64,000 nucleotides of DNA from Opisthorchis felineus (lineage: Eukaryota > Platyhelminthes > Trematoda > Opisthorchiida > Opisthorchiidae): NCBI GenBank assembly GCA_004794785.1, contig SJOL01008440.1, positions 59,028 to 123,027 on the forward strand, given 5' to 3'. The first letter of the stretch is position 1, and each line of letters opens with the position of its first letter. The position numbers and the translations under genes were made by a program. Below are positions 26,167 to 39,530 of this stretch, piece after piece. Under the pieces are notes generated by a model, which had not been told where the DNA came from, searched no databases, and saw nothing but the letters and a program-made list of their open reading frames with translations.

Positions 26167-26975
26167 CTGGTAAAACGGCAAACAAGTCCGAAAAAGAAGG
26201 TTTACAATGTTTACTGCAGGTTGTTTAATCATTCTGCTTCAAGACAAAACATTTGGCAGTACAGTCGCACCCTAGTCTCATAGTGGAAACAAAATTTCAT
26301 GTCTTATCCGTTATCAAAGAAATCGCTCGCCACCTGTGCTTTACAAGTTCAGATTTCATCTATGGTTCAAGATAGTATTTTTTGTCTTGAAGGGCAGGGA
26401 CCCCAATTGAAACAGCTGGAGCTGGAACTAATTTGATTTTCAAAATAAAGGTAAACATGTCTTTCACATGCCTTTCAAAAAAGTAACCCTCAAACTGGGC
26501 GCGTGATCTCCTCAGCATTACCGCCCAGACGGGTGGCACGACACGACTCGACTGTGCTGTCTTTAACAAAGTTCCCCGGTTACTACGTTAAAGTAATCGC
26601 CAACGGTAGAAGGTTTAGCCAATTTAACCAAGCATGCGTAATTTGTGACACGATGCGCATATTTTACTCAGGATGTATGAGAGGTGTTGTACGAAATGTC
26701 GAAATTTCGTGCTGTTTATTATGACAGTATAATAGGCCAGGCAAAAATAAGACCCCGGAAAACTAACCATGCCAGAACCGTTGTTCTGTGGAATGAATTA
26801 CGATTTTGCGTGGAAATTTTCTTATCGCCACATCACTCACAAAGCTCTCACTGCATTCGAATTGTGTTCTCAGTTGCTTCCTCCTTTTAGGTTTGTATGT
26901 CTCACCTGGCTTAATTTGCGAATACATAATCACTGCTATAGAAGAGAATGTTGGTAGCTCAGGTAGCAAAGATGG

Positions 26976-27100
26976 CCGTTGGTTTGTTTGCTGAGCTGGG
27001 CAATTTGATTGCAAACGTTTAATCACCAATCGAGGTTACATCATCAGTGCGTTATTGGGGAGCGTAGTGAAGCGTAGCGATGGGTCGGTGGTTGTGCGTT
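26976..27100 (-). repeat. Dispersed 120-bp repeat, copy 1
   Basis: The reverse complement of this segment matches 40087-40206 at roughly nine bases in ten by eye, including ACCCATCGCTACGC, TAACGCACTGATGATG, CCTCGATTGGTGAT, AAACGTTTGCAATC and GCCCAGCTCAG. The similarity fades outside these borders. No open frame is conserved. The 27100-27470 flank has long minus-strand frames, but they are low-complexity and not shared with the other copies. Confidence 0.8.
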
Positions 27101-28106
27101 GAGTAGTGTTGTGTGTGTGTTAATATACATGCTGCTAGCCGGGGCTAACCTTCGATCACGATTAGTTGTTCGGTCGGTCGATTCCATTGGTTGCTCGACT
27201 ATCCTGTGTCCTGATTGATCGATGACCTTTGAGTCTGGCCTCCTTTGCCCTCGTTTTCTGACCAATGCTGGAGTGAGATCTGTCGTTGACCCCTCTGGGT
27301 TCTGGCTTGTGAACTCTTTGTTGATTCGACTCCAAAGAGTTCCTTGCTTCTTGGTTTGTGAATCCGATATTTGGCTCTCCTTGAGTATTTTTGTGGAGGA
27401 GTTGGTCCTTTGCCCAGCTCAGTGAACAAAACAACGAACATATATAAGGAATGTCACAAAATATATCCCCCATAGTTTAGTACTCTGTTAGGTTCATCGC
27501 AATGCATTATTTCTTTTGGGAATTACAGCTGCAATGCTCACAGCGCTTTCCTCCATATTGCCGACTTTCTTGCTCAACGGTGGTGGCATTGTACAGTCGA
27601 ACAAATTGTCCCAAAATAGCGCCAGCTAGACTGATATTTTTTAAAGCGAAGTTTTTCACATGTACCTATTTTAGATTCTGTCAGAAATTACAAAATGTTG
27701 AAGGATACTGATTCCCGCTAGCCACATATATTCTGTTTACGCAAAAGGAGCAAAAATAATTTCCAAATGTTGGGTGAACTGTGCGCTTTAATTGAAATGA
27801 TTCAATGCCAAACATCTTTCTCAGTGGGACGACACTTCTGAAATTCCTAATGGACCTCAGCGTACAACAAAACTACTTGGCCCTTAAACTTTCGAAGTTT
27901 ACTTTCAGCCAACGTGGAGAATCACAACATGCAATGTTGATTCATTTTGTAGCACATCATTAACACAGATGTAAATATTTTGCTGAAAACCGTGATTAGT
28001 GAGTAACTTTGTAACCTTATAACTAGAAGCATCGTTCTGTTGTTTTTAGGTTGGTCCAAACAAAAAGGAAAATCAGTTGATCTTCGAATGCATCATCACA
28101 ACTTAC

Positions 28107-28316
28107 CAGGTCTGAGGTAATTTTATGGGAGCGTTCAAAAACTGATGATCTCCGCCGGTCTTCTGGGCGTCTACTTGCCAGTTCGTTTGCGCGAGCCAAA
28201 AGTAACGCCTTCACCTCTTCTACTCCGGCTGCGTACATCAATGAGGAACGAAACTCCGGATCAGATAGAATCGTTGCAAATGTCCGTCCTACTTCAACAT
28301 CACTTTTCGTTTCTTT
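28107..28316 (-). CDS. SLC4A11: SLC4A11-like transporter, exon D
   Basis: A symmetrical exon of exactly 70 codons, bounded by a CTTTATTACAG acceptor and a CTG|GTAAGT donor, both close to consensus. It starts KETKSDVEVGRTFATILSD, where the human SLC4A11 protein has a near-identical VARTFATMFSD, the most conserved piece of the cytoplasmic domain. It goes on through EFRSSLMYAAGVEEVKALLL, aligning with the helix that follows in the human protein. The last third is rich in Arg and Ser (ASRRPEDRRRSS) and corresponds to the poorly conserved linker before the membrane domain, a plausible phosphorylation region. The exon begins and ends in phase 0, matching exon C upstream. Intron lengths either side are 11.1 kb and about 5.2 kb. 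Confidence 0.88.
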
Positions 28317-31300
28317 CTGTAATAAAGATTCAGTGAAGGAACAATAATGTCGGAAGCTATGGTAACACTGCTCCATAAAATACGACAACTGAAATTTCTC
28401 GCACCTGATTAGCCCTAGTGGAGTTGAACAGTCAGATCAATGAATAATCCCTGTCCACAAAGAATATACCTTTTGTACCTTCATGTACCCTGCTGTTATG
28501 GACTAATTGATGATGAGTATATATGTAATTTTTTAAAGTCAAAACACAGCGTAATGGAACTTCCATCTCTCTACTTGTAAAAGTGACGAACCTGATGACC
28601 TCACAACTGTCTCAAGGTCCTGTCATCAAATGTGTATTTCAGGATATTTTCGAATAATTTCGACATGGTTTCAGTTGGGGTTTTGCGGGATAGGTACTTT
28701 TGTTCATATTCACACCACTCTCATTTGAACGGTCGTCCTCCTGTTCTGGCGCAATTTCGACATGGCATTCCGTTGGTGTCACATCAGCAAAACGTCTTAT
28801 TCCTGATGGTATTTAAAGTCCTCGACATAAAGTCGAGATTCCATCCTCAACATCTTTTACTCCACTTCGATAACCTCACTTTAAATTCAGCGTTCATTCG
28901 AGATTGTGCGCACATTGTTTGATGGAGAGGGTCAATCCAACCTATTTGGGTGCTATATGCAGAAGATAAATAACTTAAACTGCTTGACTCATATATACCT
29001 GTGCTCAGTAGGAATGAGTTGAGAATAGACTCGAGAGCAAGAGTTACCTTAAGTGTAGATCCCGTTTCATGAGCACGAGCAGTTAATCTTATGTTGCTTC
29101 TACTTGTCGGCCCTGGAGTGATACCGGCTAAATCTATTAGGCGAATAATGTCAGCTGTGTGACTCGGCTGTGTAGCACTATTTTGTAAGTGTTCCCCAGC
29201 TCAACCGCTATTCAATAGCCTAAATTGGTTTTTTTAAGGGATCTGTGTGCGGACCAATTAATGAGTGACAAGATTGGAATATTACGGAATATTGTGCATG
29301 GTAGAGCTTTGTAAGCTTTGTGAATAATGTTCTTAATCCAGTTTTGAAATGGAATATCTAAGTGTTTTCTTAGATATCTACCGTGTCAGGCAACGCAACA
29401 GGTCATCGTTCTTAGTTGATGATTTTGGGTAATGGTCCAGTTGTCCTAGGCATGACCAAATCCATATAAACCTATGCGCCAGTTTAATACATTGAATTAA
29501 GTGAGCCGAAATAAAGAACATAATTGAAAATATGATCTCCAAGCTCTTACTAGAACCATTTGCCCAAGACGTTTACAACAGTTAAGGTTGATCCCACAAC
29601 GGTGACCGGTGACGGTTCCACTTATTTTTTTAGAAAATATGAGATTTTGAAGGTGCTCAAGACCATGAACCTTTTGTTTTCACGATGTTGATGTGCGCGA
29701 CAATATCAAACCCATCTGCTCGCCTGTGGACATGCGTAAATTGCGATTTTATCAGTCCTCGTTTGACTTCATTTATTCTCAGAAGCCACAAGACAGAGAG
29801 CATAGTTTCACTTAATTTGTAAATTTATGACTGTTTCACACATTAAGCGTCCAAGATTTAAGCATGTAGCTCTTGCTTAATTTCAGGATTGAACGGAAGA
29901 GAATGATACACATATCGGCTTTGATGGCAAAGTTATACACTCAAGTAAAATTATAGGGTGAGGAAGTCCTGTAAAAGAAACCCGTTGTTAGGAGTTCCGG
30001 GCCAAAATAGACTCGGACCTTGTTAAACAGATTGAGCACCATGTGTTGTATAATAGGGAAAGTTTAAAGGACAGTGTGATAGAATAAGATGTTATAACGA
30101 GTCGTTTTGGTTGCCGTGGGCAACCTTTCTGAAGGATTTCTATAATCCGTGAAAAGGGTTGCCTACGGCGATCGGAACATCCTATTCCATGACGCTATGT
30201 TTTGATGTTAAACTTTCCCTGTTCACCCAGTTCTTCTTGAACGTTGATGCTATTCTTCTGTTTCATCTTCAAGTAAAAGACAGTATACAGGCAAAAACCT
30301 GGATTAGCGCAATTAGTGAAGACATGAGTCTAGGCGATGAGTGCAACTTCTTTTGTAGTGCAAGTTGACCTGAGAAGGGTTCAGTGTCGAGGGACTCATC
30401 CGTAGCAGATATCTTGGATCGATAAAGTTGTGGTCAATACGTACTAATAAAACACAAACTTCAGGGCGTTATTATGATCAAATAAACGATGAAATCGACC
30501 ACATGATTTTGCAGCTTGACGGTGTGTATGTCTGCAGATGGTCACAGATGCTCTTGTCGTTGAGGGAGAGGCATATTTATATAATCGAAAATTCTGAAAC
30601 GGAATAAACTATAAATGCATCGTTTTTAAAAATGCCCAATGATTGAATAAAATTGTCGATGTGAATCACAGGAACTTCAGCACACTGTTTTCCGCCTAAT
30701 ACCTAATACTGAAAGGCCCAACATCAGTCTTATGTCAGTCGGCAACGGCTTCACATTTCGTTTCAATGTCATTTTCATGCTTTAGGACTTATAGTACTTA
30801 AAACGACACCGGTCTACCCAGTTCAACAGATTCCACAGTTGAAGCACGATGCATGCCTTATGTTTGTGACTAATGGATGATGAGGTACATGTTCGTCGTT
30901 GTGCCATTTTACCACTATTATTTGGGCCTATCGGTGCGGCAATTCAGTCTAACCTGATGTATGGTACATCTGCCTTGACATTCTTTTCTAGATGTCTTGG
31001 TCATAACGTAACTTTCAGTTTTCCGGAATGGCCTAAATGACTGGCTGGAGAACTGTGCGCGGCTCTTCAAGAACATTTTGGTTTCTGCCCTCCCCCAAAA
31101 AACTGAACTGAATATCCCTATAGGCCAACTGTTGTACCCTCTCAAACGAGGCAACCAACATTAGTCTAGTGAAGCCGACAGAAGGGTAAAAAACCACGTA
31201 TCCAATGCATTTTGTGCAGTTATCCCACTGGAGACGAGGTGTGTTGAAAGAGCGTAAGCCTACGGCAGTGCGAACCCGATTCGAGACTGCGGATTAGAGC

Positions 31301-33949
31301 TATCTCCGTGACCCAACAAATAAAAGCAGCTGTTGTTCTTCGTGTTTATTTTTATATATCCGTTGGAATTCGAGTGTCATACACTTGGAACTTGCACAAT
31401 GTTTCCCGAATCAATCAACATTCAAAACTATGTCAGTATTTTAAGCAACTTTTGCACCTAAAAATTCATTCATGATTAGCTCAACCTAAGAATCTCTTGT
31501 TGGACCTCTATTCCTAGTAAATTGTTTGATCCCGTTACTCTTCCAAGGTGTAATTACCAGGACTGAGTTGCAATATCTACACAGACGGTTGCACAGTCAT
31601 TACCAAGAGAACTTAGCAAAGCATCTGGTCACATCCGATCGTCTAGTGTGAATTACACATTGTCTGCCTCAACTAGTATCCTTACCTTGGAGGTAGGAGG
31701 CTCTCCGAGAAGAAATACTTCTATCCATAATGTCATTTTGAAGGTGTGGGACTTTTACCTTTCCTGCAAGAAACAACTCGCTTTGCCTGCGACCAAGATT
31801 AATTAGTAGATCATCACTTTAAAAAGATGATCTTATATGGGCAACCAGTAGACTGGTTTGCCATATCAGTGTTTTTTCGTTAATGAACTTTAGTTGACTA
31901 GGTAACTTTGAACGCAGGCACAGCACCAATCGTTGAAACGCTCCCAGTTGCGATGCTGGTTGAGGGCAGTAAGCACGGTATTTCGGCAATTATTGAGTTT
32001 ATAACAAGTAACGTTGTTTTTGGATTTCCGAATAAACACATCTTTGTGCAAGTTCGCCAAGTTTGGTGGTTTTTATTGAAGTTTAACTGGATGAAAAACA
32101 CTGGACTGCAAAGAATTTTGTGAGATGGAGTGACAATCATTTTACGGGTACAACGTGCTACATTTCACTCCATCCTATTGGAAGTTTTTTGAAGCAACCA
32201 GATGCCAAACAGAACATGCTAATGATATATTTTGTAATCCACAGAAAGTGTTTCCTCGAGAAAAGGAGCATTGTATGGAGCTTGCCAGCTGATCCCAGCA
32301 GGTAGCAAAACGGATCCACTTCAGCTTTTGAATACAGGGGTGTGTTAGTGCACAACACACTTCAGAATTAGAGAAAACTGTTTTGCTACGTTTTAGCTGC
32401 TAAAGATCAACTGAATTAGGCTTGAGGATTTCGAAGAAGAACAAAAAGAACCAGACTGGAGCTGGGTTTGTGCAGAAGTCATCAAAACTTGACAGGACGT
32501 GAATTGATGCAATGAGCAATATGCGACACTGAAGGTCTGCTGACAGCTGTGGTTAGGTCATTATCATTGGGGTCTAACAGATAATATATGGGATATCAAG
32601 TTAGGACAAGTCTAGTCAAGTCCATTTAAGTTCATTCAAGCGACGCCAGCAAGCGCATTTGCATCCAGGGGGGCTAATTTTTTAGATTTCCGTCCTGCGT
32701 ACAAGTTAGTGAATTGCTGCTGACACAAGCCGATTTGCGCTGAGCGCACTTGCCGTATATTCATTGTAAACAGTACTCCGATACCTGAGCATGTTTAAGG
32801 GAGGGAGTTCTGATGAAAGACCATCCAGCAGCAGGAGATCTTGAAAAAACAACTCTCAGTATGAGAGATAATTTGGTACGAGAATGCAAACTTCATCGGC
32901 CCAATTTAGCATCGGAGACAGTAGAGATATCGTAACATCCAAGGTCGGCTGGTACCATTGTTAGGGAGGCCAACGAAAATAGTATTCACGTGCAAAAAGG
33001 TGCGTGGATACATATTACTCTATACTGTCTTTTTTCGTTATGTTGCTATCATATGACCTCAAATTGGGAAATTAAGCTGGGTGTCACGATTCAAAGTCGT
33101 TTAATAAAATGCATTGGAGCACTTGACCGAAACATGCGATGGATGGGGTTTTCAATAATTCAAATATTAGCTGTCCGACGTGACAAGATTATCAATGGTT
33201 TTTAGTTAACTGACAGTCAAAGGTTAAATTTCCCATGAAATCAGGTTACTCACTTTCATGTGCGCACCAGTGACCGAACTGATCAGTAAATATTTTTTTT
33301 AAATAGCATAAATTGAAGGAGTGACTGGCAACTACAAAGAATTGAGGTAACGATCGTCAAATAGACATTTGATAGATGACTTACTGGTGCACTTCAAAAC
33401 GGTGTTGGGAGACTAGTGGGCTTAGTAAATTGATAAATTGAATGTTAACAGTATAATAGATCTGAGGAAAAGACTGTTGGCCAGAATAAGAACATCAGAT
33501 ATCTATATCATCAACACAGATGCTGTTTACCGGAAAAAAGGAGAAAGGATCGCACCTTGAGGCACGCTAGAATGTACGGGAAGCACGGAAGATTTAGGCT
33601 TGGTAGATGCAGTAGACTCCGTACAGCCTCGAAAATAGCCCAGTAGGAGATAAACTTGATTTCACTAAGTGACCTAATCAGCATTTATGTTTAGGGTAAT
33701 TCAACAACAGTAACCTCACCAAGCCATGATTAATGAATATTCGGCTTAAACGAAATGTAGGGTCAAAGCCAAAGCTCCAGGAGTTGAGCTAGACCGAGAA
33801 AATCCTGAAAGATTTAACGCTCCCGAAAGAACCAAAAAAATGAGACTTGCTAGCGGTTGGACAAAACCTACTGGTACTCATCCCATGGAGTGCGGTTATG
33901 CGGAGGGATCTCCAATAACCGGGTATTTTAAGTGAAGACAAAGAGATCA

Positions 33950-36310
33950 TTCAGAGAAGGGAGTTTATCTGTGCGACCGAATCCGAGTTGGCGCTCACCG
34001 CACGGATAATGTGGAGCCACTTCTCCAGTCATGTGCCGAAATTCATTTCTTTCTGGCCAGCCTAAACTTTCAGCACACACCGTGTGACTTGCAAGCAAAG
34101 AACCGATTGACTCATTTGGACCATGTCGCGACCAGCTACCGATGGAGACGCAAGATTGTTGTTCATTTTGAAGCTCACCATTGGACTCTGATCACGGTAT
34201 TGTGCGGGCACACGTATCTATTCTATTAACGACTGCAACGCGTCGATTGATGCAACGCCATTCAGTTCACCAGCTGCGAGGTGTCTCTGTAGGTCAACGG
34301 TATCGAGTTGAGTTGCCTGAAAAGCTCCCAGGCGGGCAAGATGGCGATTTGGATGGTGATTAGAGGATGGGGAAAGAAGCCACGATCACAACCTTAGAAG
34401 CTGTCTGCCAGAGGTCGTTCGCATACCATGGTCAGTAATGAGTCTCGTCGCTATCAGCACCAGGAGAACTATACCAGACACAAACGGCTGTAATATCACA
34501 TGCAGGTGCCTAAACCACCAAATAAGAGCCTAAAGATAGGAAGAAAATGCCGATGAAGGGCAAAAGTCCGATAAATGGCGAATGCTGACTTGAACAATCG
34601 TACCCTGTTCTACCCAATCCAAGCAACTGGTCCGAGGAAGGTGGGTGTTGGTGAGACGATCTTTAACAAAGGTGGGACCTCACAGTATCATTACAAACGT
34701 CGTCTTAGACGATAGACGGAGTACGCTGAAGAGCAGTTCAGCTGGGACCCGTCAACTCGACATCTGGGAGAACAAAATTACCCCGTGTGGGACGTGGATA
34801 ACAGTCCACCATCATCGGCGTAATTCAAGGGTGCAATTTTATTACTTCAACGCAGGAAAGCACTTGGTCCAGATGGTTTTCACCCTGCATTCTTCATTGA
34901 AGGTTGTAGGTTCCCCTTAGCTTTCCGGACGAATTTATCCCAAAGTATTTGAGGTGCAAAAAGAATGCTGACAGAATGAAGCACCTCAGCAGTGAGCTGT
35001 GCATCCTAAAAGATGCAAGAACTTCGTGCAAAAACTGGCAGGGCATCAGTCTAGTGACCATAGCTTCCGAAGTGTTCTCAGACAATATTCTACAAAGGTT
35101 GACCCATCACCAGAAGAGCCGGGTTTGCAAGAATCCGGCTGGGGTATGCTCTGGTCGGGATTGCATCGACCGTATCTTTACTTTGCGACAAGGACCGGAA
35201 CCGCGCCACTCCTTCTGACGACAAACCATGACCGTCTGTTTCAATCTCAGGCCTGCCTTTCACATCGCTGATTGACTTTAACTGTGGTGGTGCCTGACGA
35301 AGGGCATTTAATTAATTAATTAATTAATTAATTCTCGTCTCTTATAAGGGCCTTATATGCCTCCACTCCTGGAGACATACGTACTTACGGTGAATTCTTT
35401 CCCGAGTTCATCACTTTCAGTAGAGTAAGGCGAGATTATCCTCCACTTCCATTTCTCTTTAAATTCGCAATCTACGTTTCTACCGAGTGTTCTTCATCTA
35501 CCTCTAAAACATCGTATATTGAAATACTCCCGGGACTTTTGTCTACGAGTACTGAGTACTGGACGATAGTTCTTTACTTGGATCAGGTCTTCTAGAAATG
35601 CAAAGAATTTTAAATCACCGACATAATTCCGCTCCACGGTTGAATATGCGCTTTGCACCTGTAAACAGATATTGCAAGACTGAATGTGATCCAACCCAAA
35701 TCTCATGCTTGCATTTGAACCGATCGATGTGGTGGATAAGTTCGTCCATCTGGACAGCTATATAGGTATTAGCGGACTTGTGAAAGACGGAATCGCTTCC
35801 GAATTGGGAAGGCCAGGGCAGAGCTTGTCAAATTCCGACAGTTGTGGTGCCGAAGTGAAATCAGCTCGACTGTCAGGGGTTGAGTGCACAATGACGCAGT
35901 CCGTTTTGTCGTACTTTATGGATCAGAGACGTGGGTATGGAAGACCTCCGAATACTGTCTTTGTTTAACCACCGGTTTCCTCGAAGCTTTGCGCAGGTCC
36001 GGTGGAAACATAAGTTCAAGAATGAGGCTCTGCGCCAGATGGTTTTCGATGAAGTTCGTTCTACACCAATAGATTAGCTAGTCATATTCCACAGGTTACT
36101 CTCTTAAGTCAAGTTCTCCGTGTGCTAGAAGATTTTTGATCTGTACAGCCCCGTTTTCCATCTTTTTACCCGATGGAGACGAGTGAGCGGCGGTCGTTTC
36201 CTGAATTAGCGTGAAAGTTCTCACCAGTCAACTCAATCGAGTTGGTAAATTCCGTCTACCCGGATTGGGACCGCGGGATGAGATAAACCCTCGCCCTGAC
36301 GGATAAGGCT
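33950..36310 (+). mobile_element. Non-LTR retrotransposon (LINE) relic with endonuclease and reverse transcriptase pieces
   Basis: Plus-strand frames contain, in order, pieces of a flatworm LINE polyprotein. These are the end of the apurinic-type endonuclease (about 34005-34210: N-F-Q-H, L-D-H-V-A, then D-S-D-H), the linker with RYRVELPEKLPGG (about 34300), the start of the reverse transcriptase (about 34850-34920: K-A-L-G-P-D-G-F), and the next block (about 35030-35220: NWQGISLVTIAS, NPAGVCSGRDCIDRIFTLRQ). After a gap come the thumb and C-terminal part (about 35715-36060: DKFVHLD, GLVKDGIAS, VVLYGSETWVW) and a tail with LPGLGPRDE near 36260. The reading frame shifts several times and stops are common. 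The segment that should hold the Y/F-A-D-D catalytic box is missing and replaced by 35275-35700. It is an inactive copy. Confidence 0.85.
35307..35334. repeat. TTAA/AATT tetranucleotide microsatellite
   Basis: About seven units of the four-base motif ATTA (equivalently TTAA) lie in the segment that replaces the catalytic part of the LINE reverse transcriptase. Confidence 0.95.
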
Positions 36311-39300
36311 GTGTCTTGCACCCAGTTGTGTTAGTGCATCAAAGCTATCACCTAATTTGGGAAGCTTCCCTTTTCTGCTATACTGAACAATCAGATCCAT
36401 TTATCGTCAAAGAATCATTGGGATCATCATCTGCAGCGTGTAACTCTCATCGCCTCATTCTCCTTTTCCTAGGTGAACAAAAGCGGAGCAGCTGGAATCA
36501 CTTCACTCCGATGCACGGCTTGTGGGCTAAACAATGAACTAAATTGAACTAAGGAGGACACAGATGGTGGACATGTCCTTTCATTTGGGCAGGAAATAGC
36601 TTGTCCAGGCCAAACGCCTTGTTGATAGAAAATCAACATGTTTTTCGTGGAAGTTATTTTCTCCCCATCAACTTTTTATTTGCCAATGAAAATATGATTT
36701 ATCAGTTTTCACAACTCCGTAACTACGATTCTCCGTTACTCACAGCATTTTAAAATATCCGCCTTCGGTTATGGGGAGGTGCGATTGTCGTGTCGTGTTT
36801 TCAAATAAATCAACGTTAGCGCGGCGAAATTAATTTTAACCGGAAAACAAACGTCAAAACCTAGGTCAGTGTATTCGGTCAAATGCCCTCAAAGTACGTA
36901 AGGGTAAGGAGTCCTAAACGATGATAAAACGCTTGAGGTAAGCATATAGTTCGTGTTGGATAGCTTCCCAGACGGATACACATCTGGTCGTGCTTTTATC
37001 CATGTAGCCCTCGTAACCGTTCCTACTACATACTTTGGGAACCAGCGTGATAAGATAAATCGAGAGGGTAGCTTGCAAGTGCTGGATACAATCAAGTCAT
37101 TAACAAAGAAATCACGAACCTGACAATTGAGATGCACTGGAAAACGGAAGTAATTTAGCACGTGTTTGGAAATCAGTGCTACCTAAAAGGGGTCGAGTTT
37201 GCCTAAACTAACAGTTGAGTAACAGTCCATAAACAAAACAGATGCAAAAGGGGATCACTAGACAATGTGAATACCCAAATAAAAGCTAGTTATTAGAGAA
37301 ATCAGTGGAAGGTTCTAAATGAATGATTAATATCCAAGTAGGACCAACACTCCAAAATTGTCAGCATTGGACAAAACCACTAAGCTAAAGGCACACGAAA
37401 ACATTAGCGGAATCGGCATGCAACTCACGTTGAGCCTTGAGAATGAACGTCAATCCGAATGATGACGCATACTCGCTCAAACAGACCAGACCTGAGGAAC
37501 TTAGTACACTTGTTTCCTCAATAAGGATTATTTTTCTAAAATACCCACATGACCTTAAAAAAGCTTTCAGTTATTTAAAAAAAGCAATGTTCATTTTTAT
37601 CCCATGGTGCTTTCCATTTGTTTCACTGCGATTTAAAAATCCACATTGGCCAAAGTGAGGCATTGCGACGTTCCAGAAACCAATTTGCTGTTACTAAACG
37701 TCGCTGTATTTTAACATTTTCGATTGGACTTTATCAATCTCTTTAACATATGAAGAACCTTGTCCAGAATAGAACGGTCAACATAAATTCTCTGATAAAA
37801 TAATGTCCGCACATTGGTTAATTTTCACAATCATTGAGCCCACGGTTGGATAATGACCTTCTTCCTCACAGTCACATACGTCGAGTAAATGAATAGTGCA
37901 TATTCTCAACTGGATAACATTAGTCTGGATCGCTAATATCTTTGTTTTTCCGTCCAAGGATTATCAGATTATTAGTCTCCTAGATATTGCGAAAACACAG
38001 CAGACTTGACAAATGTTGAGTTATTAGTTCACGCTGAAGCCCAAAGCAGCAGGATTTGCTGGCATTAAAATTTCATAGATCGAATTGAAACAAAGCTTGG
38101 AAGGGCAATTGGAACACCTTAAGAATGTGCACACTGTGACGTATATTATCTATAAAGATATGTCAGGATGTGCAAAGCGCTAATCTAATACTGATAACAG
38201 CTATACATTACTTGTCTTCGGGAATCCTTCCACTTATGCTGATTTATACTCACTTTATTTTTGAGTGACATCTGCCTCTCATGATGTGATTCACTGAGGA
38301 CGTAACCACACAGACGAATTATCGATAATGCAAGTGTGCATTCTTTGAGGGATTGAACTCAATCCCCTGAATTTTTGTTGAATTTGACAGGAAAATTGAA
38401 CGAAACACCGTTTGGCCTGCGCTCCAAATGCAAGTCGTGAAGCTACTCATTTGTCGAAATGTTCAGCTGTCAAGCTCAATAGGTAATATCACGAACGTGC
38501 GTCTGGAATAACTAATATTGTGCAACAGGACTACTTTGCCAAACCTATTGACGATATAGCAGGGTCACTTAGGGGTAGGCCCTGATGGGAGAGAACTAAA
38601 TGAGGTAAGAGATCACCGTATACATTCCATGATGCAACCATTTTGGCAAACAGGAAATTCATTTAGCATTCTCATAGTTAAATAACGGACTCAAAGCTGC
38701 CCACATGAAGCAGGGTGATCGATAAACCACTGATAATTGAACAGAGTTCATCAACTGCTCCGTGAACCCGAACACTTTGTTGTCATGGTCTGCGTAATAC
38801 CACTACAGATTGGCATGTGTGACAACAAAAACAGACATGAATCGATATGTGACTGCGAGACGTTTGGATAAACGAAGCTCCATCTCATTTCACTGTGGTG
38901 CGATTAGCCTGGTTATCGCAAAAAGTGAATGCTTGAGACAGATATCTGTAGATTCTCACGACGAAATCCAGGTTTATCAAGATGGTATGCACTGTAAAAT
39001 ACAAGGTACACTAACCATTCTGCCTAGACAGGAGGGAGAACAATTATTGTGTTGAAAAGAGTGAACTGCTCTGGTAATTACAGCGGTCATTATGGTGTCC
39101 TATTGCGTGAATCTTGTTGTGTGACGCTTTGTAATCCAAAGCTTCTCGGTAAACGGTATTATTAACCTGGCACGCAAACAGCACCGGCAGTCTGGATCAG
39201 AGCTTCCTACAAATATCATTGTTACAGTAACGTGGAACTAAAAGTGCAGGGTCACAAAAACGAAACAAAGCAATGAAATTAACCTTTTCTTGGCGATAAC

Positions 39301-39406
39301 TTCGGTGTGCATAGAAAATCTACCTGCTGAACAATCGGGAATATCACTTGTTACCTAACGCAACACATATAAGCTTCATTTTAATCAAGGAAATTGCTGA
39401 ACGTAC

Positions 39407-39530
39407 CTCTTTTGTTGGAGTAATTACCAGCAAAATCAAGCATGTCCCCTCGCTTGACCGACCCAAGTTCACAGGCGTGGATAGTCTGGCCAGTGCAAGG
39501 TACCTTCTGTTTATTGGACCTAAGGAACAT
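39407..39530 (-). CDS. SLC4A11: SLC4A11-like transporter, exon C
   Basis: This 124-base exon ends the core of the cytoplasmic domain. It opens after a T/C-rich acceptor ending CTCATCTTAG and closes at GAG|GTACGT. One base completes the Leu codon begun in exon B, and the exon ends on a codon boundary. It encodes CSLGPINRRYLALARL, then STPVNLGRSSEG, then LILLVITPTKE. These align residue for residue with the human SLC4A11 segment CTMKALQKRHVCISRL, RPQNWGENS and VILVLAPPK, without a gap. The end joins directly to the next exon. An open frame on the opposite strand over the same bases (39348-39539) also looks protein-like by accident but has no usable donor; the minus-strand reading is the supported one. 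Confidence 0.85.

Larger units (their letters stand above)
22914..28106. other. Intronic region between exons F and D (5.2 kb, must contain at least one exon)
   Basis: Scanning the minus strand for a donor preceded by Asp plus the split Gly codon gave only two sites, at 24696 and 26069; both are listed as tentative exons. The minus-strand frame at 24304-24561 has a good acceptor (ATATGTTTGCAG) but the wrong phase for exon D. The dispersed repeat copy 1 lies at 26976-27100. Confidence 0.6.
28317..39406. other. Intron between exons D and C (11.1 kb)
   Basis: The only recognised content is the LINE relic at 33950-36310 and the tetranucleotide array inside it. The remaining sequence (28317-33950 and 36310-39406) shows short, unpatterned open frames and nothing that I can assign. 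Confidence 0.75.
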
